A program made the translations under genes and the position numbers. The notes below the pieces were generated by a model, which worked only from the letters and a program-made list of their open reading frames with translations, did no database searches and was not told where the DNA came from. From contig CAXXVV010000011.1 of NCBI GenBank assembly GCA_963678305.2, positions 310,001 to 374,000 of the forward strand: DNA of 64,000 nt, given 5' to 3'. Of this stretch, positions 28,158 through 36,764 are shown in pieces (the stretch's first letter is position 1; every line of letters begins with the position of its first letter). This DNA is from G963676655 sp963678305 (GTDB taxonomy: Bacteria; Verrucomicrobiota; Lentisphaeria; Victivallales; Victivallaceae).

Positions 28158-30038
28158 TCAAAGGCCGGTTTTGGCGCCGCGTTCCTCAATTTTTGCGATG
28201 AATTCCCGGCGGAGCCAGTTATTGATGTTTCTGAAATACCATGAATCATCAGGCAGCTTGTAATCATGCGCTTTTTCTCTGGCAATATCCAGCGCTCCTA
28301 TGGCCTTTTTCAGGAATTTGCAGCCGTCAGGCGAGGAGGCGCTATCTTTGCTGAAATCTTCGGCAATGGCGTTCATCGCCAGCTGCTGATAATGCATGAC
28401 CATTAATTCCGCCGCTTCAAAACTGGCTCGTTTTATCTCATTATACATGAAGTCACGCAGACGGGTGGAAGCGGATTGACTTGTATGTTGTTCCAATTCC
28501 GTCGCCGCATTGCTTAGTGCTTTTGACGCTTGCAGATATTTATCAGCCATTTCCCGACCGAATTCGGACAGGGTTTCCGGCAGCCAGCGGTAATCCATGT
28601 AAATTTCCGGGTCGTGTTCACAGAACCGCATTGCCTGCGCAAAAATTTCCGCCCGTTTCGTCAAGTAACCGCATAAAGGGTTTTGGGCTTCGCCGGCAAT
28701 TCCGGCGGCAATATTCCGGCAGAAATCCGCGGACGAAAGTTGTTCGTTCCAATGCAGTGCGGCGAATATGAGCATATTATATTCGGGCGCGATTTCCGGT
28801 CCGCCAACCTGCAGCGACATATGTGATTCTATCCCGGCCCGCTGGTAAACCGCCATGTCCCCGGCAATGACTTCCGGCAGGAACGGATACATGCCGCGGA
28901 ACAAAATTTGATCAAAGTAATATTCAAAAGTATGAGCGTCATCGATGCCGGCGAATTTGACCATCCATTCCTGCAGCGACCTCAAGTAATATTGATTCAG
29001 CCGGCAGTCCGGATCATCAAGCGCGTGAGCATAACAGCGTTCGCGCGGCGCAAACAGTAAAAAGCTTTCCGCGGGAGCTGCAAACTGCCGACCTGGAAAC
29101 ATCGTGTCGTGGTAAGCCAGAAACGGAATTCGAGTTTCAGATTCGCATTCCCGAACCGCTTCGGCCAAAAGCCGCATGGCCAGCATGGCCTGATCCCGGG
29201 GAGAAAACGCCCGGCACGACGGACACAGGCACCAGCCGCCAGCCGGTAAATCATCCGCCCAGGCATGAATAGCGTGAACCCCTTCGTTTTGTTCGAGAAT
29301 TTTCTTGAAATTAGTTTTGACGATTTCTCTGGTTTTCGGATTGGTCACGCAGAAATTAGAGTCTTTCATCCGTTTGCCGCCGAAATCCTCCGGCTGGAAC
29401 ATTCGGAATAAGCCGGGCTGTTCATCAAATAAATCGCGGGGCAGCAGTGTCGATAACCCGTGTCCGCCGATCTCGTTGCGCAGACCTAGTTTTTTGACCT
29501 GCTCAGCATGGTGTTCATCGCTGTAGCGAATACTGTTGAAGCGTAATTTAGCATAGAATTCCAACCACTGATCGACAGGGTAATCTTCCGTTTTCAATGG
29601 CTGCCAGAATACGCCCCGGTAAGGAAATCGCGGATTCATTATTTTTGTTCCGGTTTTCAGGGGAGACAATTTCGCCGGGAGCCATTCGCCTTCTTCTCCC
29701 GGAAGTACAAAAGTGAAACCTAACTGTTCAATCAGACCATATACCCCATTGAGGATACCTTTCGCCGATCTTGCACAAATAGTGACGCCGGAAAGCGTTG
29801 TATTGACCACATAACCGTCCCATTTCAGTTCATCCGGCAATCTGGTTGCGGTTGAGGCGGCTTCGCCCGCAGCCAGAATGAAAAATTCATCAACAGCCGG
29901 AATCATGTTCCGGCTTGTTGCAATTCCCGCTTTTCCCAGCAGGCGTTCGATTTCTTCAAGCGCGTACAGATAACACGCCTGATCTGGTTTGTTAACAAAA
30001 AACAGTTTGACCGGTTTGCTGAAATTATAAGCATCCAT
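28158..30038 (-). CDS. DUF4838-family glycan-active protein
   Basis: A 626-residue protein with an alpha-glucuronidase-like N-terminal domain: pairing of a small alpha/beta unit (YALEEIERLLGKAG) with LNGVYGLIEQLGFTFVLPGEEGEWLP and YRGVFWQPLKTEDYP, then a barrel-like region (WADDLPAGGWCLCPSC, FEYYFDQILFRGMYP) and a helical C-terminus. This is the DUF4838 pattern; some relatives are endo-beta-N-acetylglucosaminidase-like hydrolases, but no activity can be claimed here. The ATG at 30038 is chosen because the family-like sequence begins there; a GTG at 30128 would add 30 residues with a weak hydrophobic stretch that might be a poor signal peptide. It follows the ADP-ribosylglycohydrolase-family gene on the same strand. 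Confidence 0.72.
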   Translation of the reverse strand: MDAYNFSKPVKLFFVNKPDQACYLYALEEIERLLGKAGIATSRNMIPAVDEFFILAAGEAASTATRLPDELKWDGYVVNTTLSGVTICARSAKGILNGVYGLIEQLGFTFVLPGEEGEWLPAKLSPLKTGTKIMNPRFPYRGVFWQPLKTEDYPVDQWLEFYAKLRFNSIRYSDEHHAEQVKKLGLRNEIGGHGLSTLLPRDLFDEQPGLFRMFQPEDFGGKRMKDSNFCVTNPKTREIVKTNFKKILEQNEGVHAIHAWADDLPAGGWCLCPSCRAFSPRDQAMLAMRLLAEAVRECESETRIPFLAYHDTMFPGRQFAAPAESFLLFAPRERCYAHALDDPDCRLNQYYLRSLQEWMVKFAGIDDAHTFEYYFDQILFRGMYPFLPEVIAGDMAVYQRAGIESHMSLQVGGPEIAPEYNMLIFAALHWNEQLSSADFCRNIAAGIAGEAQNPLCGYLTKRAEIFAQAMRFCEHDPEIYMDYRWLPETLSEFGREMADKYLQASKALSNAATELEQHTSQSASTRLRDFMYNEIKRASFEAAELMVMHYQQLAMNAIAEDFSKDSASSPDGCKFLKKAIGALDIAREKAHDYKLPDDSWYFRNINNWLRREFIAKIEERGAKTGL

Positions 30039-30173
30039 TATATGCTGCCTGTATTGTTTGATATTTTGGGAAAATGTCTTTACAATAAAAGCAATCGTTA
30101 TGAATACAAATTGACATTGCGTCTTCACTCGTTAAAAGTGAAGAAATATTTGTCCCGGTCATTTTTACCTGAA

Positions 30174-31690
30174 TTATACTGAACGGATCTTTCTGACGTG
30201 CCGTGCCCAATCATCACAAATTGGCGATGTTTCTTCGGTATTGAAGAGTACCGCGCCTTTTTTCTGAAACGGAATGTTCAAGGTGATGCAGTAATTCCGG
30301 TCGACCAGTTTTACTTCCAGTGGCAGATAATAACAGGCCCCGGCAAAATCTCCAGGAATAATGGTTTGTTTCACCGCCCACTTTTTGTAACGTATGCAGT
30401 TGATGCAGGTTTCGGATGACGCGGCTATCTGCCAGCTTTCCGGAACCAGCCATTTCAGGCTTACGCTTTTGTTGGTGACGATCGAGGACGCGAAGCTCAA
30501 CTCGATCACTTTTTCTACTCCGGCAGTTATTTCCGGGCCATCCTGATAATCAATCGTGACGAGGCCGAACGGCAGATCGAAAGCCAATTCATAAGGCGAC
30601 CGGGACCAGAGCTGTTTTTCAACGAATTCATTTGACATAAGGCGCTTAAAATGTTCACTTGAAATACGCGTTGGCTCACCGCCGATCCGGAGGAGGGCCG
30701 GGTCTTCGTACTGGACCGATCCGGCAAGCCTGATGACCCGGTCGGTCAGTTCGTCCAGACTGCGCGGCATTTGCCTGGCGTCAACCGGATCGATCGCAAT
30801 CGTTTGGATGCTGCTGCCGATCGGTTCAATCCATTGGGCCGGGATGCCGCTTTTCCCAAGCATAATCCCGAGAATCGAACCGGCGGTAGCGCCGGTGCAA
30901 TCAGTATCGTCGCCGCAATTTACCGCATAACAGACGCTGCGGCCGAAATCACCTTCCCCGTAAAGCAGACCAAGAACCGTAAAGCCGATATTGGCCGGAG
31001 CCTGGAACCAGCCAAGGTCATTACTTTCCTTGACGATGGCGTTTCTGGCGTCTTTGAACGGAGTGTTTTTTCCGTAAGTTCACAGGCAAGTTTAACACTG
31101 CGCGCGATCCGGCAATCGGCGGGGATTTTACTCAAGCCGATCTCGATCAGTTGTTTGATGTCGCTGACAATGAACGCGGCTGCTTCCAGTGCGGCGGTAA
31201 ACATCTCGGCGAAAATGCCGTCGCCGCAATGATCGACGCAGGCGTCCATGTAGGCGAATTGTGCCGCCATATCCGGCTCACCTGGAAAGAGACAGGCCCA
31301 GATTTCCGAACGGATCCAGGCGCCGTTACTGTTTTTCCAGCGGTCATTGTTGCAGGAGCCGGAGAGCGGCGGAAACAGACCGTTACGGATATTGGCGCGA
31401 CAAACCGCGTATTCGTTCCAGGGACCGATGATATTCTGCATCCAGTATTCCGCCAGAATACGTTCGTTCAGATTGAAAATACCATGTTTTTCGGCGGCGA
31501 AAAGCCACACCAACTGGAGATCGAGGTCGTCATTCGGGGCGGGTTGTCCCTGTAAATCCTGTGTGTAAAATGAAATATCCTGCATATCCCGGTTGCCTTC
31601 AAACGGCGCGCCGAGGGTACCGCCGATATTTTTTCCGGTCCAGCAGCCGAGGACCTTATCCCGGTATTCCGTCGAATTAATGATGTTCAT
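30174..31690 (-). pseudogene. ADP-ribosylglycohydrolase-family gene with one frameshift
   Basis: Two consecutive frames encode one protein of about 505 residues. The first frame (from 31690) starts RDKVLGCWTGKNIGGTLGAP and has PNDDLDLQLVW, the metal-binding Asp/Glu region of the DraG/ADPRH fold, plus ACVDHCGDGIFAEM. After LACELTEK the frame is lost; reading one base back gives NTPFKDARNAIVKESNDLGW and later CGDDTDCTGATAGSILG, the second metal motif, and continues to the stop at 30174. The shift is at a run of six A on the coding strand (31066-31071). A one-base deletion, an assembly error or slippage can all explain it. The C-terminal 180 residues are an extra beta-rich domain. It is transcribed with the DUF4838 gene. 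Confidence 0.8.
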
Positions 31691-31783
31691 AAAGCGTTTC
31701 CTTTGTTTAATTGTTTTATTGCGATGATTTGATTTTTAAGTTGTAATAGTCTATATTTTACTATGAAAAAGGTTATTCAGCCA

Positions 31784-31820
31784 TAACCATTACGAAAAAT
31801 ACTATAACTATTACGAAGAA
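31784..31820. promoter_or_regulatory. Direct-repeat operator of the AraC-type regulator
   Basis: TAACCATTACGAAAAA (31784-31799) and TAACTATTACGAAGAA (31805-31820) match at 14 of 16 positions and are exactly 21 bp apart, two helical turns. They lie between the divergent ADPRH-family and AraC genes; the second copy ends 5 bp before the AraC start codon. Direct repeats on one DNA face are the typical site of AraC dimers. A small palindrome GGTTAT-N6-ATAACC (31771-31788) overlaps the first copy. Confidence 0.6.
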
Positions 31821-31825
31821 GTATC

Positions 31826-32710
31826 ATGAATGATTTAATAACCAAGCGAGCATACCGGCTCAAGGATTTGACGGGTGATTTTCCTTTGTTTATCCAGAAA
31901 AGCAATACGAGAAATCATGTTCTGCATGGTCATGATTTTACCGAATTGGTAATCGTCGAATACGGTAAAGGGATTCATTTTACCTCCAGTTCCCGTCACC
32001 TGATCACTACCGGGGATGTGCTGGTAATTCCCAGGGGAACAAAACACGGTTATGAAAATTCTGAAAGACTGCAGATAACCAATCTTGTGTTTGATTTGTC
32101 CCTGCTGGATGCGTTGCCGGAAACGTTTCGCCATATTTCCGGTTTCCAGTCGCTCTTTCTGCTGAGTCCGCTGCAACGGAAAAGGAAAATCACTCAAAAA
32201 GGTTTTTTGACGCTGGCTCCGGAACAATTGAACCATGTCAAGCATTTAACCGGCAGGATGGTGCAGGAACTGCAAAAGAAAGAAACCGGTTACCAGGCCG
32301 TTTGTGTTCTTGTTCTGGCCGATCTGATAATTTTTCTATCGCGACAAGCCGCAAAGCATGACTTAGCCATGCATACCAATAAACTGGCCAACGCGCTTTC
32401 CTATATGGAAAAGCATTATGCGGAGCCGGTTTCATTGGGGCAACTAAGTCGGGCGGCTAAACTGTCGCCCCGGAATTTTCAGCAAATATTCAAGGACTAT
32501 CTCGGCGTCAGCCCGTTTCACCATTTAATAAATATCCGGCTCCAGCATGCCGGAAAACTGCTTCGGGACACTGACTTGAATATTGGTGAGATTGCCTATT
32601 CAACCGGTTTCCGTGACAGCGCTTATTTTGCCCGGCAGTTTAAAAAAGTTTTCAGGACCTCGCCATCAAATTACCGCAAAGAAGCAATCAACGATTCCAG
32701 AAATCAATAA
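31826..32710 (+). CDS. AraC-family transcriptional regulator with cupin domain
   Basis: A 294-residue regulator. The N-terminal half is a cupin-like sensor (VLHGHDFTELVIVEYGKG, TGDVLVIPRGTKHGYEN). The C-terminal 100 residues hold two AraC helix-turn-helices: LANALSYMEKHYAEPVSLGQ, LSRAAKLSPRNFQQIFK, and IGEIAYSTGFRDSAYFARQF followed by SPSNYRKE. It probably senses a sugar and switches the divergent ADPRH-family/DUF4838 genes, and itself, through the direct repeats just upstream of its start. Confidence 0.92.
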   Translation: MNDLITKRAYRLKDLTGDFPLFIQKSNTRNHVLHGHDFTELVIVEYGKGIHFTSSSRHLITTGDVLVIPRGTKHGYENSERLQITNLVFDLSLLDALPETFRHISGFQSLFLLSPLQRKRKITQKGFLTLAPEQLNHVKHLTGRMVQELQKKETGYQAVCVLVLADLIIFLSRQAAKHDLAMHTNKLANALSYMEKHYAEPVSLGQLSRAAKLSPRNFQQIFKDYLGVSPFHHLINIRLQHAGKLLRDTDLNIGEIAYSTGFRDSAYFARQFKKVFRTSPSNYRKEAINDSRNQ

Positions 32711-32858
32711 AATGCTGATGACTTATCATTGATAGTCAATCCCATTATGTGCCGCAGCTCTTAAAACGGTGTAAAAGGTGCAAACGTCAGGCTCCGTATC
32801 GTGTGAGACGGCGCTATTTTTTATGACTGGTTGAGAGTTTTAAAAATAATAAAATTCC

Positions 32859-33851
32859 TTAGTTATTGACAATAACTATCTTCAATGACTCTTCGGGTTT
32901 ATCAAAACGTTTTTGGAACGCTTCGTTGATTTTATCCAGTGCGACTACATCGGTTACGATTGATTTCAAGTCAATATTATTATCCTTGATAAATTTGACG
33001 TTGTCCGGGTACTCGTCGGGGGTGAAGTAGAACGACCAGACCAGCGTGCGTTCGTACCATTCCTGCAGCTCGTATTGCCCTTCCAGTCCAACATAGGTGC
33101 AGATAGACGCGCCTTCACGGGTGCTTTTGAAGACTGATTCGGTCGCTTTGGGATGGCGCACAAAGGTATAGGCTTTGTCCGCGCCGAGGCCGTCACAAAG
33201 TTCTCTGATCTTCGCGACGGCGTCTTCTTTGACCGGATTTACAGTGTGAGCGGCCCCAAGCTCTCGCGCCTTTGCCAAACGCTGATCGACAGTATCCAGC
33301 GCAATAATTGTTTTGACCCCGGCTGCTTTCAGAAACATGACCTGCAGCAGTCCCAACGGGCCCATGCCCCAGACGCAGACTTTGTCGTCAGCTTCCGGCT
33401 TAAGGCGGCGCAGTCCCCGCAGCGGAACCCCGATAGCGTCAGAGAGCAGCGACGCGGTTATGAAATCAGTTTCTTCCGGGCACGGAAACAGCAATTTTTC
33501 ATTGAAAACGGAATACTCCTGGAAGCCGCCTTCAATAAACGCTTTGCTCTGGCAGTTGGTCGGAACCCCGGCTTTGCAGTAGGCGCATTCGCCGCAGCCC
33601 AGAATCGCGTAACAGACTACTTTGTCCCCGACTTTGTATTGGCTTACCCCATCGCCGCATGCTACGACTACACCGGCTGACTCGTGGCCGTGTACGGGTT
33701 CGCCAGCAGACGCGTCATTGTTCCACCAGGTGTCGGAACCGCAAATCGAGCATGCTTTGATCTGCACCAGATACTCCCCGGGTCCCGGTTGCGGTTTTTC
33801 CACATCTTTGACGCTTATAGTTTTTTTTCCGGTATGGATTGCCGATTTCAT
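32859..33851 (-). CDS. Zinc-dependent alcohol/polyol dehydrogenase (MDR superfamily)
   Basis: A 330-residue medium-chain dehydrogenase. Catalytic zinc ligands are visible in ACSICGSDTWW (Cys) and HGHESAGVV (GHE). The structural-zinc lobe is CGECAYCKAGVPTNC. The NAD(P) Rossmann fold starts at VWGMGPLGLLQVMFLKAAG. It would oxidise a polyol or sugar alcohol, sorbitol- or threonine-dehydrogenase-like, in the cytoplasm. The ATG at 33851 follows AAGGAAAATAAAACC and avoids overlap with the upstream gene; the longer frame to 33890 is less likely. It is co-transcribed after a Gfo/Idh/MocA oxidoreductase, as in inositol- or rare-sugar oxidation modules. Confidence 0.9.
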   Translation of the reverse strand: MKSAIHTGKKTISVKDVEKPQPGPGEYLVQIKACSICGSDTWWNNDASAGEPVHGHESAGVVVACGDGVSQYKVGDKVVCYAILGCGECAYCKAGVPTNCQSKAFIEGGFQEYSVFNEKLLFPCPEETDFITASLLSDAIGVPLRGLRRLKPEADDKVCVWGMGPLGLLQVMFLKAAGVKTIIALDTVDQRLAKARELGAAHTVNPVKEDAVAKIRELCDGLGADKAYTFVRHPKATESVFKSTREGASICTYVGLEGQYELQEWYERTLVWSFYFTPDEYPDNVKFIKDNNIDLKSIVTDVVALDKINEAFQKRFDKPEESLKIVIVNN

Positions 33852-33855
33852 GGTT

Positions 33856-34923
33856 TTATTTTCCTTGTTCTTTTTTGTAGATATCTTCAATGACCGCGAT
33901 GTCCAGAGCCGCGTCGGTCAGCCCTGAAACGATTTTTCCGGACAATATCTGTTTAATGAAAGCTTCAGCCTGTAATCTGAATGCCCATTGCCGGTTGTCT
34001 TCGAGTACCAGATTGCGGTGTAAATCACCGGTTTCACTGTAGATTTCAACCTGCGCGGCGGTCTGCATGTCCAGCGGGGGAGGGGTTTTGATCACGACTC
34101 CGGCCTTTTCATAATAAAGCTCGGTTACTTCATCCCAGCGGTGCATTGCGAAGTTGACGCAGAACTCCATGACCCCGGGAACGCCGTCGAAACAGAAATC
34201 GACCACCCGGACGCCGCCGGCGTTTTTTACCGCTTTGACCTCTGGCGTAACTGTCGCCAGATGGCGCAGTAGATTGATCGAATGGCAGCCGGTATCGAGT
34301 AAACCGTAATAGGGATTGTCAAATGAGTAGAACGTTGCGTCACGCGGCGCGTCCAGCCATTCCGGGCCGAGGTCGAGAACGGACGGATCGAAGGGCGGGA
34401 TTTCCTCGGACCGGACCGGTTTGACCAGGTCGGTGATTGCCGCGTCCCAGTGACTGCCGATGAAAGAATGGGTCCTTATGAACAACAGCTTTCCCCAGTC
34501 ATTGGCCGCCTGCATCTTTTTCAGTTCCACGATATTCGCCTCGTGACGCTTCATGTAACCGACAACCACGCTTTTCCCGGCCGGGGCCGCAGCTTTATCA
34601 AGTTCAAGCGCCGATTCTACGCTCATAGCGGCTGGTTTTTCAGTAAATACGTGTTTGCCCGCGGCCAACGCCGCTTTGATGTTCTGTAGATGACACTGGA
34701 CCGGGGTCAATACGTAAACCGCGTCGATATCCAACTTCAACAGGTCATCGAACGAAGTGACGCAATGCTGGATATTGAGCTTTTTGCCAAGGCTGGTTAC
34801 AATACTTTCACGGGAATCGCAAATTCCAACGATTTCCGCGTTTGCGACTGACTGCAGACATGGAATATGAGCCAATTGAGCCATGTTACCGCAGCCGACA
34901 ACACCAATTTTTACCTTTTTCAT
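33856..34923 (-). CDS. Gfo/Idh/MocA family oxidoreductase
   Basis: A 355-residue NAD(P)-dependent dehydrogenase. The Rossmann motif GVVGCGNMAQLAH is at the N-terminus, followed by GICDSRESIV and the family marker HVFTEKPAAM near residue 95 (Lys-Pro at the active site). GLLDTGCHSINLLRHL carries the conserved Asp and His of the catalytic site. Members oxidise the ring or hydroxyls of inositols and hexoses, or 1,5-anhydro sugars. It begins the two-gene operon with the zinc dehydrogenase and faces a LacI regulator across a 114-bp gap that contains small palindromes. The ribosome site CAAGGAAAATTATC precedes the ATG. Confidence 0.92.
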   Translation of the reverse strand: MKKVKIGVVGCGNMAQLAHIPCLQSVANAEIVGICDSRESIVTSLGKKLNIQHCVTSFDDLLKLDIDAVYVLTPVQCHLQNIKAALAAGKHVFTEKPAAMSVESALELDKAAAPAGKSVVVGYMKRHEANIVELKKMQAANDWGKLLFIRTHSFIGSHWDAAITDLVKPVRSEEIPPFDPSVLDLGPEWLDAPRDATFYSFDNPYYGLLDTGCHSINLLRHLATVTPEVKAVKNAGGVRVVDFCFDGVPGVMEFCVNFAMHRWDEVTELYYEKAGVVIKTPPPLDMQTAAQVEIYSETGDLHRNLVLEDNRQWAFRLQAEAFIKQILSGKIVSGLTDAALDIAVIEDIYKKEQGK

Positions 34924-34954
34924 TGATAATTTTCCTTGCTAGAAATTGTATACG

Positions 34955-34994
34955 GCAACTGTTGCATAATATTATAGTCCCGCAATTTGAATTG
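34955..34994. promoter_or_regulatory. Palindromes between the LacI regulator and its divergent operon
   Basis: GCAAC-T-GTTGC (34955-34965) is a perfect odd palindrome, and CAATT-TG-AATTG (34983-34994) a second one 18 bp further. They lie in the shared promoter gap of the divergent oxidoreductase operon and LacI gene. The first resembles a short LacI-type operator. Confidence 0.5.
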
Positions 34995-35037
34995 TCAATA
35001 GTAGGAGTATATATTTCAAAGCAAAAAAGGAATATCC

Positions 35038-36021
35038 ATGACGAAAAAAATCAACATCAGACACATCGCGGAGCTGGCAGGGACCTCCCCGTCCACGGTT
35101 TCAAGGGTGCTGTCCGGTAAAAAATCCGGAATCACGATCAGCGACGAGACCCGGAAGAAGATTCTGAAGGTATGCCGAAAGCTGGATTACCAGCCGAGCA
35201 TTCATGCTTCCCGTTTTTTCTCCGGACAATCCCGGATAATTGGTTTTCTGCCTTCAAAAGAAACTTTTGTGGAGGACGACAATATGGCCCGGGCCATGGC
35301 CGGGGTTTATGCCGGACTGCATAAGGCCGGATACCGTTGTATGCCGATAGTTTATGATGATGAATTTGTTTCGAGCGGGGAATATTTGAATTTGTTTAAA
35401 AGACTGGAGGTTGATGCGTTGATTGTCTGGGGGGCGGATGAATCATATACCTGGCTTGATGAGCTTGCCGATGATAAATATCCGTTCATGTTGCTGGCCA
35501 ACCGTTATAAAGATTATCCGGCGGTGACTTGTGATCAGCAAGCCGGTATCGCGGCCCTGGTTGAACACTGCCGTTCGCGCGGCGCGAAAAAGCTGGTTTA
35601 CATTACGATTGGCGAGGGCGACAGTTGTCGGCAGCGGCGTGACGGTTTTGCCTCGTCTACTTCCGGTTGCGAAACGCATACTGTTGAAGGCGGGCGGGAG
35701 ATTGCCGATGGATATAGAGCCGCCGCCGCGATTATGAAACTGAACCCGGACGCGGTTATTTGCGGTAATGACCGTCTCGCTGTCGGCGTTGAACAGGCGC
35801 TGCTGGAAAAAGGCTTAAAGATTCCCGGCGACATCCTGTTGACCGGTGGCGATAATATCGAGTTGGGCCAATACTGTCCGGTTCCGTTGACTACTTTCGA
35901 CCAGATGTCGGCCAAATGCGCAGAGCGCAGTATCGAAATCCTGTTGGACCATCTTGAACACGAACAAACGCTGCTTTCGGAAGTGATTCCGCCCGAAATC
36001 ATCATCCGGCAATCCACATGA
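35038..36021 (+). CDS. LacI-family transcriptional regulator
   Basis: A 327-residue repressor. Residues 1-60 form the LacI helix-turn-helix and hinge (NIRHIAELAGTSPSTVSRVL, SDETRKKILKVCRKLDYQPS), residues 65-327 the periplasmic-binding-protein sensor (RIIGFLPSK, DALIVWGADES, YPFMLLANRYKDYPAVTCD, PDAVICGNDRLAVGVEQALL, PVPLTTFDQM). It is expected to repress the divergent dehydrogenase operon until a sugar or polyol binds. A clear ribosome site (AAAAAAGGAATATCC) precedes the ATG. Confidence 0.93.
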   Translation: MTKKINIRHIAELAGTSPSTVSRVLSGKKSGITISDETRKKILKVCRKLDYQPSIHASRFFSGQSRIIGFLPSKETFVEDDNMARAMAGVYAGLHKAGYRCMPIVYDDEFVSSGEYLNLFKRLEVDALIVWGADESYTWLDELADDKYPFMLLANRYKDYPAVTCDQQAGIAALVEHCRSRGAKKLVYITIGEGDSCRQRRDGFASSTSGCETHTVEGGREIADGYRAAAAIMKLNPDAVICGNDRLAVGVEQALLEKGLKIPGDILLTGGDNIELGQYCPVPLTTFDQMSAKCAERSIEILLDHLEHEQTLLSEVIPPEIIIRQST

Positions 36022-36133
36022 TTTTGGTCAGGCGGCCTTGATAAAATTATTATACAGGGCAGGGGCGAACCGCAGTTTGGTAATCGCGTTCACCGGTGTT
36101 TTAATCGATCAGGATAAACGCGTAGCGGTGATA

Positions 36134-36346
36134 TCACTTTGAATAGTCTTCTATCTTTTCGCGTTTGAATCCGGCGGCTTCCACGGCTGCGAAGACATCG
36201 ACCCCAGGCGCCTCCGGGGAAGGGCGGGATTTGCCTTATCCAATACACTTTTCACGGGAACCGGGACATTCTTCGCAGAGTTGGCATTTATCCATCGTCA
36301 ACAGACAATAAACGTTAAAATCAAGTTGTCCGACTGGTTTTTTCAG
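36134..36346 (-). pseudogene. Remnant of a Cys-rich DUF2284-like metal-binding protein
   Basis: On the minus strand one frame reads LKKPVGQLDFNVYCLLT, then MDKCQLCEECPGSREKCIG, an in-frame TAA, then GKSRPSPEAPGVDVFAAVEAAGF to a TGA. The Cys cluster followed by RPSPEA-x-GVDVFA resembles the C-terminus of DUF2284-type predicted metal-binding proteins. No start or upstream domain was found, so it is the tail of a decayed gene. The rest of the 36022-36397 gap shows no recognisable feature except a short GACTG/CAGTC hairpin near 36331-36347. Confidence 0.5.
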
Positions 36347-36397
36347 TCAAAAAACTAAAAAAACAAGGAATCCGGAAAAAGTTTTACGGATTCAGGT

Positions 36398-36571
36398 TAC
36401 TATTAGTCCGGCATATAATCATATTGCATTTTTTTGAATAGCGCTGAAAGCGCAGCATATAACAAAAGCCCGGGGTGATTGAGCGTAACGATTGAACCCC
36501 GGGAACAGTTAGAAAACATTAAAAGCCCTGAATGGGCGACATATAACGCAAGGTAATTATCAGCCGGAGTA
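36398..36571. repeat. Left 174-bp inverted repeat flanking the O-antigen block
   Basis: This sequence recurs in reverse complement at 54394-54651. It is built from ordered hairpins: GCGCT-GAA-AGCGC (36441-36453), a long hairpin with CCCGGGGT and ACCCCGGG arms (about 36470-36503), and GCCC-TGAAT-GGGC (about 36525-36537). The two copies differ at only a few inner positions, apart from an 84-bp tandem duplication in the right copy. Confidence 0.9.
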
Positions 36572-36594
36572 CTATTAAAAATTATGGTTTATGA

Positions 36595-36623
36595 TTGTAA
36601 TTATATGAAGTTGCTACTATATT
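36595..36623 (+). promoter_or_regulatory. Candidate promoter of the first polysaccharide operon
   Basis: TTGTAA, 17 bp, TATATT, directly after the left inverted repeat. The spacing and -10 match the candidate promoter of the second operon at 54778. Transcription would start near 36630 and give a leader of about 135 bases containing the ops-like element. Confidence 0.5.
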
Positions 36624-36672
36624 TTAATCGTTTTTGCATCTTAGATTATGTCTTGTTACCGCCTTCGGGAAG

Positions 36673-36688
36673 TGACGGGGCGGAGCGT
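36673..36688 (+). promoter_or_regulatory. ops/JUMPstart-like element in the leader of operon 1
   Basis: TGACGGGGCGGAGCGT, followed here by GCC. The known JUMPstart/ops core is GGGGCGGTAGCGTGCC; this copy differs by one missing T. The identical 16-mer is found before the second polysaccharide operon at almost the same distance from its first gene (92 and 91 bp). A 6-bp hairpin (GGTTCT-TGGAG-AGAACC, 36693-36709) follows directly. In other bacteria this element recruits RfaH-type antiterminators. Confidence 0.6.
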
Positions 36689-36764
36689 GCCAGGTTCTTG
36701 GAGAGAACCACAATGTTCCGCGTCATATAAAAGCAAACCTGAAGAGCGTATCAACTGGGAAAAT

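Noticed and set aside
36648..36764. Upstream extension of the wzm frame to a start at 36648
   Set aside because: The extension runs through the ops-like element and its hairpin, is not Wzm-like, and the ATG at 36765 begins sequence typical of the family.
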